From contig JASHPB010000116.1 in assembly GCA_030038355.1 (NCBI GenBank), positions 1 through 53,357 of the forward strand: 53,357 nucleotides of DNA. The letters run 5' to 3'. The notes below the pieces were generated by a model. It saw nothing but the letters and a program-made list of their open reading frames with translations. It was not told the DNA's origin and searched no databases. Shown here in pieces: positions 42,348 to 50,969 of the stretch; position 1 is the first letter of the stretch, and each line of letters begins with the position of its first letter. A program made the translations under genes and the position numbers. This stretch comes from Candidatus Binataceae bacterium. Its GTDB lineage: Bacteria > Desulfobacterota > Binatia > Binatales > Binataceae.

Positions 42348-43190
42348 ATGCCTGATTTTGGAATCTCGATGTTCCCGACCGATTACGCGATCCAGCCTGT
42401 CGAACTCGCGATCGCAGCCGAAGAGCGCGGCTTCGAATCGGTCTTCTTTCCGGAGCACACGCATATCCCGTCCTCGCGCAAAACCCCCTTCCCCGGCGGC
42501 ACGGAATTGCCCAAAGAGTACTGGCACACGCACGATCCGTTCGTCGCGCTCGGCGCCGCAGCCGCGGTGACGAAGAAACTTAAACTCGGCACGGGCGTAT
42601 GCCTGGTCATCGAGCGCGATCCGATCACGCTCGCGAAAGAAGTTGCCTCGCTCGACATGATTTCGGGAGGACGCGTCGTGTTTGGAATCGGCGCAGGATG
42701 GAACGTCGAGGAGATGGAAAATCACGGCGCGGTGTTCAAGCGGCGCTGGAAAATCGTCAAGGAGAAAGTCCTCGCGCTGCGCGAAATCTGGACGAAAGAG
42801 GCCGCCGAGTTCCACGGCGAGTTCGTCAACTTCGATCCGATTTGGTCCTATCCGAAGCCGGTGCAGGCCGGCGGTCCTCCGGTACTGCTCGGCTCGCAAT
42901 CGCCGCATTCGTTCGAACGCGTTGCGGACTATTGCGACGGATGGTTGCCGATCAACTTCCCGCGTGCCGACTTCGCCGGACCGATCGCAAAGTTGCGTGA
43001 AGCCGAGAAGCGCTCGGGGCGCAAAAATCTTTCGGTCTCGATGTTCGGGGTTGGGCCCAACGAGGAGCACATCAAGCGTTTTATCGATCTCGGTATCGGG
43101 CGGCTCATTTTTGCGCTGCCACCAGCGGGCAAAGAGACGGTGCTGCCGATGCTCGACAAGTACGCGGAGTTGAAGGCGAAGCATGGTTAG
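42348..43190 (+). CDS. LLM-class F420-dependent-type oxidoreductase
   Basis: 280 residues, luciferase-like TIM barrel. The start MPDFGISMFPTDYAIQPVE, VFFPEHTHIPSSRKTP near residue 38 and LDMISGGRVVFGIGAGWN near 102 are characteristic of the TIGR03619-like F420-dependent group found in actinobacteria and soil proteobacteria. GRLIFALPPAGKETVLPMLD ends the protein. A GGAGG site lies about 7 nt upstream of the ATG. It is divergent from the P450/ferredoxin pair and may act on the same substrate, an inference from proximity. Confidence 0.88.
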   Translation: MPDFGISMFPTDYAIQPVELAIAAEERGFESVFFPEHTHIPSSRKTPFPGGTELPKEYWHTHDPFVALGAAAAVTKKLKLGTGVCLVIERDPITLAKEVASLDMISGGRVVFGIGAGWNVEEMENHGAVFKRRWKIVKEKVLALREIWTKEAAEFHGEFVNFDPIWSYPKPVQAGGPPVLLGSQSPHSFERVADYCDGWLPINFPRADFAGPIAKLREAEKRSGRKNLSVSMFGVGPNEEHIKRFIDLGIGRLIFALPPAGKETVLPMLDKYAELKAKHG

Positions 43191-43267
43191 GTTTTTTCGA
43201 CCGCCGAACTAGGGTATTGCACTGAACCTGCCCAGCCATCCGGCTGGCTTTGTGCCAGTCCTGATAA

Positions 43268-43288
43268 CGAAATCATTGCTAAATTTCG
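43268..43288. promoter_or_regulatory. inverted repeat upstream of Rrf2 promoter
   Basis: CGAAAT (43268-43273) and ATTTCG (43283-43288) form a perfect 6-bp inverted repeat with a 9-nt AT-rich spacer, ending 12 nt before the -35 box. The repeat at 43819-43841 has the same spacer length and shares the TAAATTT core. Both are candidate sites for the Rrf2 protein. Confidence 0.4.
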
Positions 43289-43300
43289 TAAATTCCGGGG

Positions 43301-43329
43301 TTGACAGAGGGCGAGGGTGCCTTTAGTCT
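43301..43329 (+). promoter_or_regulatory. sigma-70-type promoter of the sulfate regulon
   Basis: A perfect -35 box TTGACA (43301-43306) is separated by exactly 17 nt from the -10 box TAGTCT (43324-43329). Transcription should start near 43336, only about 8 nt before the Rrf2 start codon, so the message would be nearly leaderless. No Shine-Dalgarno sequence is seen for that gene, consistent with this. Confidence 0.65.
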
Positions 43330-43343
43330 AGCGAACCTATCGG

Positions 43344-43802
43344 ATGCTCTCGAAGAAAACCAAATATGCGCTTAAGGCGATGTTGGTGCTGGCGAAGGAG
43401 TATGGACAAGGTCCCGTTTTGATTTCGGATATCGCGCAACGTGAAGGCATCCCGCGCAAGTTTCTCGAGCTCATCTTGCTCGAACTTCGAAATCAGGGTG
43501 TGTTGCAGAGCAAAAAAGGAAAGGGTGGCGGATATTTCCTTGGCCGGCCGCCGCAGCAGATAAGCGTTGGCCAGGTCGTGCGAATCCTGGAAGGACCACT
43601 CGCGCCACTGCCGTGCGTGAGCAAGACCGCCTATATGCGATGCCGGGAGTGCCGCGACGAACGGACTTGTGGGATACGGATCGTGATGAAAGAAGTGCGC
43701 GATGCGACCGCGAAAATCCTTGATTCCACGACCCTGGAAGATATGTTGCGGCGGGTCGAAGTCGTTGTAACAGGTAAGGAATCGCTGGCCTTTTCCATCT
43801 GA
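43344..43802 (+). CDS. Rrf2-family transcriptional regulator
   Basis: 152 residues. The winged helix-turn-helix is at about 1-65 (LSKKTKYALKAMLVLAKEYG, DIAQREGIPRKFLELILLEL, then KKGKGGGYFLGRP, the wing). Four cysteines, Cys91, Cys100, Cys103 and Cys109, lie where IscR and NsrR hold their iron-sulfur cluster, but the spacing C-x8-C-x2-C-x5-C differs from IscR. A cluster or a redox/thiol switch is possible. Rrf2 members include CymR, which represses sulfur uptake. The genes after it are YezD and sulfate transport, so sulfur status is the likely signal. Confidence 0.9.
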   Translation: MLSKKTKYALKAMLVLAKEYGQGPVLISDIAQREGIPRKFLELILLELRNQGVLQSKKGKGGGYFLGRPPQQISVGQVVRILEGPLAPLPCVSKTAYMRCRECRDERTCGIRIVMKEVRDATAKILDSTTLEDMLRRVEVVVTGKESLAFSI

Positions 43803-43818
43803 AAATTTTTTGGAGGAA

Positions 43819-43841
43819 AACTCTAGTAAATTTATAGAGTT
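43819..43841. promoter_or_regulatory. perfect inverted repeat between rrf2 and yezD-like genes
   Basis: AACTCTA (43819-43825) and TAGAGTT (43835-43841) form a perfect 7-bp inverted repeat with a 9-nt spacer GTAAATTTA. It lies 15 nt before the YezD start and 16 nt after the Rrf2 stop. It is too AT-rich and lacks a T run for a terminator, so a protein-binding site is more likely. Confidence 0.5.
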
Positions 43842-43856
43842 AATTGCAAGAAGCAT

Positions 43857-44060
43857 ATGAAAGCAGAGCCTAATCCCGAACAACCTCTGTCCAGCTTCGA
43901 CGGCCGTCAGGCCGGCCAATCCGACGAGGTGTTGAACAGGATCGCCAGCGCCATTCGTGGCGTGCGCTATGGCGCGGTCGAAATAGTAATCCAGGATTCG
44001 CGCGTGGTGCAGATCGAGCGCAAAGAAAAGTTCCGCTTCGACAAGCCAAGCCGCTTCTGA
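43857..44060 (+). CDS. YezD family (DUF2292) small protein
   Basis: 67 residues. After a Pro/Gln-rich leader, the DUF2292 core is EVLNRIASAIRGVRYGAVEI followed by VIQDSRVVQIERKEKFRFD, the usual alpha-beta-beta unit. YezD-type proteins are small, soluble and repeatedly encoded in sulfur-assimilation operons; their role is unknown. Here the gene lies between an Rrf2 regulator and a porin plus sulfate importer, the expected context. It is preceded by a perfect inverted repeat and has only a weak purine-rich ribosome-binding sequence. Confidence 0.85.
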   Translation: MKAEPNPEQPLSSFDGRQAGQSDEVLNRIASAIRGVRYGAVEIVIQDSRVVQIERKEKFRFDKPSRF

Positions 44061-44178
44061 AGCGTCGTATCTTCTGAAATCGCGGCGGACGACCGTCGCG
44101 GGAAATTAAGAGCCGTTTGATCAACCCGAGAGCTCACCGGTCATCCGGAGGTTCCCCGATGAGAGAGGAAATTCTCCG

Positions 44179-45966
44179 ATGGCCCGTCAACAGTTGCCTG
44201 CCAAGGCGGCACCAGTCTCCCGACCATTCGCGCGGCCCGCGCTGCGACTTGCCGCGCTGATACTCGCAATCGTCGCGTCATCGCCGATCGCCCAGGCGAC
44301 CGATCCCGTCGCGATTACACTCTACGTCAATCCAAAGACACACGTAGTCTACACTGAGCCGCTTCGAGGAACCGTGCCGCTGGGCACCTTCGGCCAGCTC
44401 AAGTCAGCGGCAGAGCTTCAGCGGGAGATCGAGGCCAAGACGCAGGCCCAGCTCGAGGCGCAGAAGCAGCAGATTCGCCAGGAACTCGAAACCCGGGACG
44501 TCCAGCAGCAACAGTGGAACGCCCAGATGGCCCAGGAGGTCTCCGAGATGCAGCCGGCGTGGCGCGATTTCGGCGACCGATGGTTCAAGAAGATCTCGAT
44601 CGGCACGCTGGTTTACGGCGACTGGTCGATGTACACGCACACCGGATGGGGTCCGCAGTTTCTCGAAAATATCTACACTCCCGGGCCCGGCAACGATGCC
44701 TGGAATTCATTCGACATTACGCGCGCGTACCTCGACACACGCTTTACGCCGAATGAGGATTTCAGTCTTCGCCTGACGCCGGAACTCTACCGCCAGTTCG
44801 GCGCGCCGCAGCCGGACAAAATTGGCTCGACCAGCGCGGTCAACTCGAACCTCGACGGCGCCGAGGGCGTGCGCATCAAGTACGCCTACCTCGATTACCG
44901 GACTTTCTTCAAAGACATCCTCAAGGTCGATCCGCTTTCTACCGACGTGATCACCTTCGGCATCCAGCAAAACCCCTTCATCACGTGGGAAGAGAACCTA
45001 TGGGGTTACCGATACGTGACGCTTTCGCCGTGGAACTTCGCGGGCTTGAGCTCAGCTTCAACTGGCCTCAGGATCGCTGGCCCGATCAAGTTCCACGAGA
45101 AGCAGTACATCGATTACGAAGTCGGCGTTTATAACAATGGCAACTATAAGCAGTATGACGCGAGCAATATGAAGCAGGTCATGGGCCGCGTCTCGGTCTA
45201 TCCATTCGGCGCCAGCTCACAATATCAGGGTCTTGGTCTGACCGGCTTCTATGACTACGGCTATCCCAATACCTACGCGCCTGACCGCACCTTGACCTCG
45301 GCCGGTCTACCGCTTGCCGGCAACGCATCCGAGAATGGTCACATCACGCGCGCCGCCCTCGTCGCATCGTATGAAGGCGAAGGCTGGCAACTCGCCGGCG
45401 AGTGGGACTGGGGCCACAATGCCTTCACCGCCGCCAACTACTTCAATGGCTCCGCGCCGGTTGATGCCTTCAGCTCGAGCTTCGTGCCGTCAGGCATCAG
45501 TTGCAAACCAGTCACCGTGACCAAGCTCCCGGTTACGGTTACGCCAAGCTGCTCCTTTACCTTCCCCAGCTCGACGTACGCGTCATGGGCCAAGATGGTT
45601 GGAATCTTCCAGAACGCCAGCAACTCTGAGCAGGAAGGTTGGGATTTTTTCGGTCACTACAATATCCCCGAAACGCCCTTTACTCTGTTCGGCTTGTTCA
45701 CGCAGTTCCTGCCCAACATGAAGGTTGATAAGAACCCGCTCGACTTCCAGCGCTGGGTCGGCGGAGTCGAGTGGCGAATCAATAGCAACTTGCGCATCGC
45801 GGTCGATACTCAGAACCTGCTCTACTACCATAGTCAGTTTGCGGTTCCGGCTTCCGAGCTCGCGCAGTTCACTACCTTCGGCAAGAAGAATCCCGCCTTC
45901 AGCGTGGCGGACGCAGTGCCGACGGATGTGCACGCCTTCTACATCAACTTCGAGTTCCGTTACTAG
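44179..45966 (+). CDS. outer-membrane porin with N-terminal coiled coil, sulfate operon
   Basis: 595 residues. A signal peptide ends at about AQA-TD (40/41). A short beta segment ([19 protein letters not shown]) is followed by a Gln/Glu-rich coiled coil (about 74-125). The rest is a beta-barrel rich in alternating strands (for example [18 protein letters not shown]) ending in Phe-Arg-Tyr, the aromatic C-terminus recognised by the BAM machinery. Layout resembles long-chain trimeric porins with a periplasmic coiled coil. It lies between the YezD gene and CysP and is 20 nt from the latter, so it is presumably the outer-membrane entry route for sulfate or sulfonates. Substrate is inferred from the operon only. 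Confidence 0.8.
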   Translation: MARQQLPAKAAPVSRPFARPALRLAALILAIVASSPIAQATDPVAITLYVNPKTHVVYTEPLRGTVPLGTFGQLKSAAELQREIEAKTQAQLEAQKQQIRQELETRDVQQQQWNAQMAQEVSEMQPAWRDFGDRWFKKISIGTLVYGDWSMYTHTGWGPQFLENIYTPGPGNDAWNSFDITRAYLDTRFTPNEDFSLRLTPELYRQFGAPQPDKIGSTSAVNSNLDGAEGVRIKYAYLDYRTFFKDILKVDPLSTDVITFGIQQNPFITWEENLWGYRYVTLSPWNFAGLSSASTGLRIAGPIKFHEKQYIDYEVGVYNNGNYKQYDASNMKQVMGRVSVYPFGASSQYQGLGLTGFYDYGYPNTYAPDRTLTSAGLPLAGNASENGHITRAALVASYEGEGWQLAGEWDWGHNAFTAANYFNGSAPVDAFSSSFVPSGISCKPVTVTKLPVTVTPSCSFTFPSSTYASWAKMVGIFQNASNSEQEGWDFFGHYNIPETPFTLFGLFTQFLPNMKVDKNPLDFQRWVGGVEWRINSNLRIAVDTQNLLYYHSQFAVPASELAQFTTFGKKNPAFSVADAVPTDVHAFYINFEFRY

Positions 45967-45986
45967 CGCGAAGCTTAAGGAACTCA

Positions 45987-47030
45987 TTGCTGAACAGGCA
46001 ACTCTTGATGCATCGACTGATGACCAAATGGCTGCTCGCCGCCGCACTCGCGGCGGCGAGCTTAACCCCAAGCGGCTACGCCCGCGCAGCGTCGCAGACT
46101 CTGCTCAATGTCTCGTACGATCCGACACGCGAGCTGTATCAGGAATACAGCGCTGCGTTCGCGAAGTACTGGAAGGCGAAGACCGGCACGCAAGTGACTA
46201 TCAACCAATCCAACGGCGGTTCCGGCAAACAGGCGCGCGCCGTGATTGACGGCCTCGATGCCGATGTCGTGACCCTCGGACTCGCCTATGATATCGACGC
46301 CATCGCCGACAAGGCCAAGCTCCTGCCCGAGGACTGGCAAAAGCGCCTGCCCGACGACAGCTCTCCTTACACCTCAACCATCGTGCTCCTGGTCCGGGCG
46401 GGAAATCCTAAATCGATTCACGACTGGAACGACCTCGTGAAGCCGGGCATTTCAGTCATCACGCCGAATCCGAAGACTTCCGGTGGCGCGCGATGGAACT
46501 TTCTCGCCGCGTGGGGTTACGAGCTCCGTAAGAGCGGGGGCGATGAGCACAAGGCGCGCAACTTCGTGGCCACGCTATACCGCAACGTCCCGGTGCTCGA
46601 TTCCGGCGCGCGTGGATCGACCACCACCTTCGTCGAGCGCGGCATCGGCGATGTTTTGATTGCATGGGAGAACGAAGCACTGATGGCGCTGAAGGAATTC
46701 GGCACGGGCAAGTTCGAAATCGTGGTGCCTTCCGTCAGCGTACTCGCAGAACCTCCGGTCGCGTGGCTGGACAGGAACACCGCGCGCCACCAGACTACCG
46801 ATCTGGCAAAGGCTTACCTCCAGTACCTGTATTCGCCTGAGGGCCAGGAGATAATCGCGCACAATTTCTATCGTCCGCGCAGTAAAGAGGTCGCTGCGAA
46901 ATACGCAAAGGTGTTCCCCGAATTGCCGCTGTTCACCGTCGATCAGCAATTCGGCGGTTGGCGCTCGGCGCAGAAAAAATTCTTCGACGACGGCGGAGTA
47001 TTCGATCAGATCTACCAACCGGTAAAGTAA
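45987..47030 (+). CDS. cysP: sulfate ABC transporter substrate-binding protein
   Basis: 347 residues from a TTG start with AAGGA 5 nt upstream; ATGs at 46008 and 46020 are alternatives. The signal peptide ends near [49 protein letters not shown] and [20 protein letters not shown] are the standard sulfate-binding protein segments, including the Ser and Gly residues that hold the anion by hydrogen bonds. CysP and Sbp cannot be separated by eye; thiosulfate may also be carried. It is followed by the two permeases and ATPase. Confidence 0.95.
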   Translation: MLNRQLLMHRLMTKWLLAAALAAASLTPSGYARAASQTLLNVSYDPTRELYQEYSAAFAKYWKAKTGTQVTINQSNGGSGKQARAVIDGLDADVVTLGLAYDIDAIADKAKLLPEDWQKRLPDDSSPYTSTIVLLVRAGNPKSIHDWNDLVKPGISVITPNPKTSGGARWNFLAAWGYELRKSGGDEHKARNFVATLYRNVPVLDSGARGSTTTFVERGIGDVLIAWENEALMALKEFGTGKFEIVVPSVSVLAEPPVAWLDRNTARHQTTDLAKAYLQYLYSPEGQEIIAHNFYRPRSKEVAAKYAKVFPELPLFTVDQQFGGWRSAQKKFFDDGGVFDQIYQPVK

Positions 47031-47061
47031 GTATCTGACCGGCTGACCAACTGAGATTCTG

Positions 47062-47886
47062 ATGAAACGCCATAGGGTATTACCGGGATTCGGTCTGACT
47101 ATCGGCTGGACGATGTTCTATCTGAGTATCGTGGTGCTGGTCCCGCTCTCGACGATATTCCTCAAGGCCACTTCGCTTAGCTGGACGGAGTTCTGCGTCG
47201 ACGTGTTGGCGCCGCGCACGATCGCGGCCTACAAGCTGAGCTTCGGCGCCTCGACCGCGGGCGCTTTCGTCGATTCGATCTTCGGCTTTGTCGTGGCGTG
47301 GACTCTCGTCCGCTACGAGTTTCCGCTGCGCCGCCTGGTAGATGTGCTGATCGATCTGCCGTTCGCGCTACCGACCTCTGTCGCCGGTATCACGCTGACC
47401 GCGCTCTATGCCGAGAACGGATGGCTCGGCCGATGGTTCACGCCTTTTGGTCTCAAGGTGGCCTTCACGCCGCTCGGGATTACCGTCGCGATGGCCTTCG
47501 TCGGCCTGCCCTTCATCGTGCGCACGATTCAGCCTGTGCTCGAGGATCTCGAGCCCGAGTACGAGGAAGCGGCCGCGACGCTCGGCGCCGGGCGGCTGCA
47601 AACTTTCCGGCGCGTGATCTTCCCGACGCTCCTGCCCGCATTGCTGACCGGATTCGCGCTGGCCTTCGCGCGCGCCCTCGGCGAGTACGGTTCGGTGGTT
47701 TTCATTTCCGGCAACATGCCGTTTCGCACCGAGGTAGTGCCGCTGCTCATTATGAGCAAGCTCGAGCAGTTCGACTATCCGGGCGCGACCGCCATTGCGG
47801 TCGTGATGCTCGCGATCTCATTCACAATACTGCTCGGAATCAATGGGCTGCAGAAATGGGCGGGCCGCCGCCTCATGGCATCTTAA
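47062..47886 (+). CDS. cysT: sulfate ABC transporter permease CysT (CysU)
   Basis: 274 residues and six transmembrane helices. VLPGFGLTIGWTMFYLSIVV is the typical N-terminus, and the EAA loop facing the ATPase is YEEAAATLGAGRLQTFRRVI followed by FPTLLPALLTGFALAFARAL and GEYGSVVFISGN. Its stop codon TAA overlaps the ATG of cysW (TAATG), so the two permeases are translated together and form the heterodimeric channel. Confidence 0.95.
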   Translation: MKRHRVLPGFGLTIGWTMFYLSIVVLVPLSTIFLKATSLSWTEFCVDVLAPRTIAAYKLSFGASTAGAFVDSIFGFVVAWTLVRYEFPLRRLVDVLIDLPFALPTSVAGITLTALYAENGWLGRWFTPFGLKVAFTPLGITVAMAFVGLPFIVRTIQPVLEDLEPEYEEAAATLGAGRLQTFRRVIFPTLLPALLTGFALAFARALGEYGSVVFISGNMPFRTEVVPLLIMSKLEQFDYPGATAIAVVMLAISFTILLGINGLQKWAGRRLMAS

Positions 47887-48770
47887 TGGCAGCACGCAGA
47901 CCCGACGTCCCGCGCGCGACCGCGGATCCACCGGCGGTGAGGCGCGCGCTAATCGCGATCGCGCTTACCTTTCTCGCGCTCTTTCTCTTCATTCCGCTGA
48001 TCGCAGTGTTTGCCGAGGCGCTCGGCAAAGGGGTCGGGCAGTATTTCGCGGCGATCACGAGTTCCGAGTCGCTGGCCGCGATTCGCCTTACGCTGATGAC
48101 CGCGGCGATCGCGGTGCCGCTCAACGTGAGCTTCGGCCTCACCGCGGCGTGGGCGATCGCGCGCTTCGAGTTTCCCGGCAAGCAACTGCTGATCACGGTG
48201 ATCGACCTTCCTTTTTCCGTCTCGCCGGTGATCGCCGGGATGCTGTTCGTGCTGCTGCTCGGAATTCGAACGCCGATCGGCGGGTGGCTCGACGATCACA
48301 ATGTCCGGATCATCTTCGCTGAGCCCGGAATCGTACTGGCGACGATTTTCGTCACGTTCCCGTTTGCGGCGCGTGAGCTGATTCCCATCATGCAGTCGGT
48401 GGGCAGCGAGGAGGAGCAGGCGGCAATAGTGCTCGGCGCGAGCGGCTGGCAGAGCTTCCTTCGCGTCACGATTCCCAACGTCAAGTGGGGATTGCTTTAT
48501 GGCATGGTGCTTTGCAACTCGCGCGCGATGGGCGAGTTCGGCGCGGTATCGGTCGTTTCCGGGCATATCCGCGGCCACACGAATACGATGCCGCTCTACG
48601 TCGAGATTCTTTACAACGACTACCAGTTCGCGGCGGCCTTCGCCGTGTCGTCGCTGCTGACGATGCTCGCGGTGGCGACGCTGGTCGCGAAGTATTTCCT
48701 CGAGCGACGCGTCGCGCCCCAGGTTCGGTTGGCCGCGGAAAATCAGGACGTCATGGAGGCTGCCGCGTGA
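47886..48770 (+). CDS. cysW: sulfate ABC transporter permease CysW
   Basis: 294 residues from the ATG at 47886 that overlaps the cysT stop; the frame is open earlier but overlaps cysT. Six transmembrane helices. The EAA-type loop is [20 protein letters not shown] followed by [20 protein letters not shown] and [20 protein letters not shown], characteristic of CysW. Its stop overlaps the cysA start by four bases. The last 20 residues are a charged cytoplasmic tail. Confidence 0.95.
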   Translation: MAARRPDVPRATADPPAVRRALIAIALTFLALFLFIPLIAVFAEALGKGVGQYFAAITSSESLAAIRLTLMTAAIAVPLNVSFGLTAAWAIARFEFPGKQLLITVIDLPFSVSPVIAGMLFVLLLGIRTPIGGWLDDHNVRIIFAEPGIVLATIFVTFPFAARELIPIMQSVGSEEEQAAIVLGASGWQSFLRVTIPNVKWGLLYGMVLCNSRAMGEFGAVSVVSGHIRGHTNTMPLYVEILYNDYQFAAAFAVSSLLTMLAVATLVAKYFLERRVAPQVRLAAENQDVMEAAA

Positions 48771-49834
48771 GTATCGAACTCAGGAACATTCGAAAAACGT
48801 TCGGCGATTTCGTCGCGCTCGACAATATCAATCTGCGCGTCGCGACCGGCGAGCTGCTCGCCTTGCTCGGGCTCTCGGGCTCGGGAAAGACGACGCTGCT
48901 TCGCATAATCGCGGGGCTCGAGACTCCCGACGCCGGCGAGGTACTGTTTCATGGCGCCGACGCGACCACGCGCAGCGTCCGCGATCGCAACGTCGGCTTC
49001 GTCTTTCAGCATTACGCGCTCTTCAAGCACATGACCGTGTTCGACAATGTGGCATTCGGGCTGCGCGTCAAACCGCGCGTTGAGAGACCCGTGGAAGCCG
49101 AGATCGCGCGCCGCGTCCATAAATTGTTGACCCTGGTCCAGCTCGACTTTCTCGCTGACCGCTATCCTTCGCAGCTCTCTGGCGGACAGCGCCAGCGGGT
49201 GGCGCTCGCACGCACGCTCGCGGTCGAGCCCAAGGTACTGTTGCTCGATGAGCCGTTTGGCGCGCTCGACGCGAAGGTCCGCCAGGAGCTTCGCCGATGG
49301 CTCAAGCGGCTGCACGAGGAAATCAAAATCACCAGCGTGTTCGTCACTCATGACCAGGAGGAAGCGCTCGAGCTCGCCAACCGCGTCGTGGTGATGAACA
49401 ACGGCAGGATCGAGCAAATCGGCACGCCGGAGGAAGTCTATCATCGGCCGGCCACCGCCTTCGTGCACAACTTCCTCGGCAACGTGAACCTGTTTCACGG
49501 CCGCATCGAGAACGGCAAGGTCTACCTTGGCGACACTGCCGTCGACGTCGATCGCGCGCATGCCAGCGCCTCGGGCAACGGTAAAGCGGTACTGGCGCTT
49601 CGCCCACACCTGATCGAAATCATCACCCGGCCGAACGGCAAGCCGAGCTTTCCCGCGACCGTGATCTCGGTGAATCCCGCCGGACCGCAGGTCAAGGTCG
49701 AGCTCGTCGCGGAGTGGGGCGACGCGGTCCAGGTTGATGTGGGCCACGAGCGCTTCGACGAACTCGCGATCGCGCCGGGCGCGCGTGTTTTTCTTCGTCC
49801 GAAGGAAGAAAAGCTGTTCGTGTACCAGATCTGA
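48767..49834 (+). CDS. cysA: sulfate ABC transporter ATPase CysA
   Basis: 355 residues with a GTG start at 48767 inside the end of cysW (GTGA). Walker [10 protein letters not shown] (35-43), Q-loop [12 protein letters not shown], signature LSGGQRQR (137-144), Walker [12 protein letters not shown] (158-168) and a His-loop in [18 protein letters not shown]-terminal TOBE-type domain (about 240-355) is present, as usual in CysA, and could take part in feedback. It completes the importer. No assimilation gene (cysD, N, H or I) follows. Confidence 0.95.
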   Translation: MSIELRNIRKTFGDFVALDNINLRVATGELLALLGLSGSGKTTLLRIIAGLETPDAGEVLFHGADATTRSVRDRNVGFVFQHYALFKHMTVFDNVAFGLRVKPRVERPVEAEIARRVHKLLTLVQLDFLADRYPSQLSGGQRQRVALARTLAVEPKVLLLDEPFGALDAKVRQELRRWLKRLHEEIKITSVFVTHDQEEALELANRVVVMNNGRIEQIGTPEEVYHRPATAFVHNFLGNVNLFHGRIENGKVYLGDTAVDVDRAHASASGNGKAVLALRPHLIEIITRPNGKPSFPATVISVNPAGPQVKVELVAEWGDAVQVDVGHERFDELAIAPGARVFLRPKEEKLFVYQI

Positions 49835-49910
49835 TCCGCACAGCTCGCTTTCATGCCTTGGTGCCGGCGGCTAAGGTGATTGGCGGCGCATCTCTGCGGA
49901 GGTTGCCACG

Positions 49911-50306
49911 ATGGCTTCGAACACTATCGAGCGGCTCGCCCGAGTTGCCAAAATCGGGACGCTGAAACTGATTCATCGCGGGCGCAAGTCGGGCAAAGAA
50001 TACGAAGTCACGATTTGGTTCCTGGTCGATGGCGCCCGCCTCTTCCTGCCGACCGCTAACCGAAATCGCAACTGGGTGAAGAACGCGATCAAGACGCCGC
50101 GCGTGACACTCAAGATCGGCGACGATGCATTCCAGGGTGACGCTCAAATCCTCGAACGCCCCGAGGATCGCGAGCACGTGATGTCGCTGGTGTTGCGCAA
50201 ATACTGGTACGCCGCGCCGATGATGATCGCCGCGCGCTTCCTGATGAGCCTCGGTATCGTCAACGACATGACGGCCGCGTTCGAAGTGAAGCTCGTCGAT
50301 GCTTGA
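49911..50306 (+). CDS. deazaflavin-dependent nitroreductase family protein
   Basis: 131 residues. The short split-barrel fold is recognisable: TLKLIHRGRKSGKEYEVTI near the start, FLVDGARLFLPTANRNRNWVK, and TPRVTLKIGDDAFQGDAQIL. These match the F420-dependent Ddn-like nitroreductase family (PF04075). F420 or FMN may be the cofactor. A GGAGG site lies 8 nt before the ATG. It follows cysA by 76 nt on the same strand and may be an unrelated gene. Substrate is unknown. Confidence 0.85.
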   Translation: MASNTIERLARVAKIGTLKLIHRGRKSGKEYEVTIWFLVDGARLFLPTANRNRNWVKNAIKTPRVTLKIGDDAFQGDAQILERPEDREHVMSLVLRKYWYAAPMMIAARFLMSLGIVNDMTAAFEVKLVDA

Positions 50307-50315
50307 TCGCGCTCG

Positions 50316-50443
50316 TCACCCCGCGACGCGATAGAGTTGCCATTCGCCCGGCACGTCCTCAGGGAGATGCCGCCGGGCGCTATCAAACTGCAGGCTCGAT
50401 GCCGAAACGACAACGCGCGCCGCGGATGACACCAGCACCGGCG
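50316..50443 (-). pseudogene. C-terminal remnant of class III nucleotide cyclase
   Basis: On the minus strand, a frame ending at 50316 reads APVLVSSAARVVVSASSLQF and then VPGEWQLYRVAG before the stop. This is the usual end of an adenylate/guanylate cyclase domain protein, where ILVSSTV is followed by a linker, GVPGEW and a final strand. An in-frame TAA lies just upstream (about 50445). The upstream part of the domain is not on this strand; a matching piece is on the plus strand just beyond. Confidence 0.6.
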
Positions 50444-50462
50444 CGCGCTCGGATTAAAGATC

Positions 50463-50578
50463 CGCGCCGGCGTTCAGCTCGGCGGGTGCGAATGGATCGG
50501 CCATCAAGCGGTGGCATTAGGCTTCATTTGGGCGCGCGCATTGCCTCCGCCGCTGAGCCCGACCAGCCCAGCACGCAT
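50463..50578 (+). pseudogene. internal remnant of class III nucleotide cyclase
   Basis: Two plus-strand frames read RAGVQLGGCEWIGHQAV (from 50463) and GGIRLHLGARIASAAEP (from 50510), with a one-base frameshift between. In intact cyclases the order is RAGVHTGE-CE, then GGIAVHIGARVA, then LVSSTV. The first two pieces are here on the plus strand and the last is on the minus strand (50316-50443), so the gene has been broken and partly inverted. The next 130 nt hold nothing I recognise. Confidence 0.6.
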
Positions 50579-50710
50579 CGCTCGAACAAGGTCTTGATAA
50601 TCGGTGCCATCTCTGCGAGCCGATCCCGCTCGCTAGAGCGCTTGCGGTCTTAAGATGAATCTCTCGGCGCGCCGACGCCGCCGAGCTAATCGATCAAGCT
50701 TCTTTTGTGA

Positions 50711-50950
50711 CGCTGCGGGCATCCGATAGCGGTTTGTACTGTCGGTCCGTCAGGGATTCTCGACCAGTACACAGCTACCATCAAGCCGGGCTTTCTGCGC
50801 AACCTTGCAGCCGTAGCACTGCCGGGAGGCCGGGTCGTCTTCGTACCTCGTGCGGACAGGTCCACCCAGAACATCGCACGCTACGAAGGATGGCACCGCC
50901 AACCAGTCGATTGCGGGAGCTGGGTAATCTCGGATTCGCTGGAAACCTGA
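50711..50950 (+). other. open frame without start, possible gene remnant
   Basis: A 79-codon open frame with no ATG, GTG or TTG start near its beginning. It reads IAVCTVGPSGILDQYTATIK, then LPGGRVVFVPRADRS and later GSWVISDSLET before TGA. LPGGRVVFVP resembles strands of bacterial kelch or beta-propeller repeats, but that is one short match. I do not call it a gene. The stretch from 50580 to 50970 is otherwise empty. Confidence 0.3.
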
Positions 50951-50969
50951 GTTACAAAGTCGCCGCGTC

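Noticed and set aside
44080-44110. Imperfect GC-rich palindrome before the porin gene, possible terminator
   Set aside because: No T run follows and the arms do not match well; the operon clearly continues.
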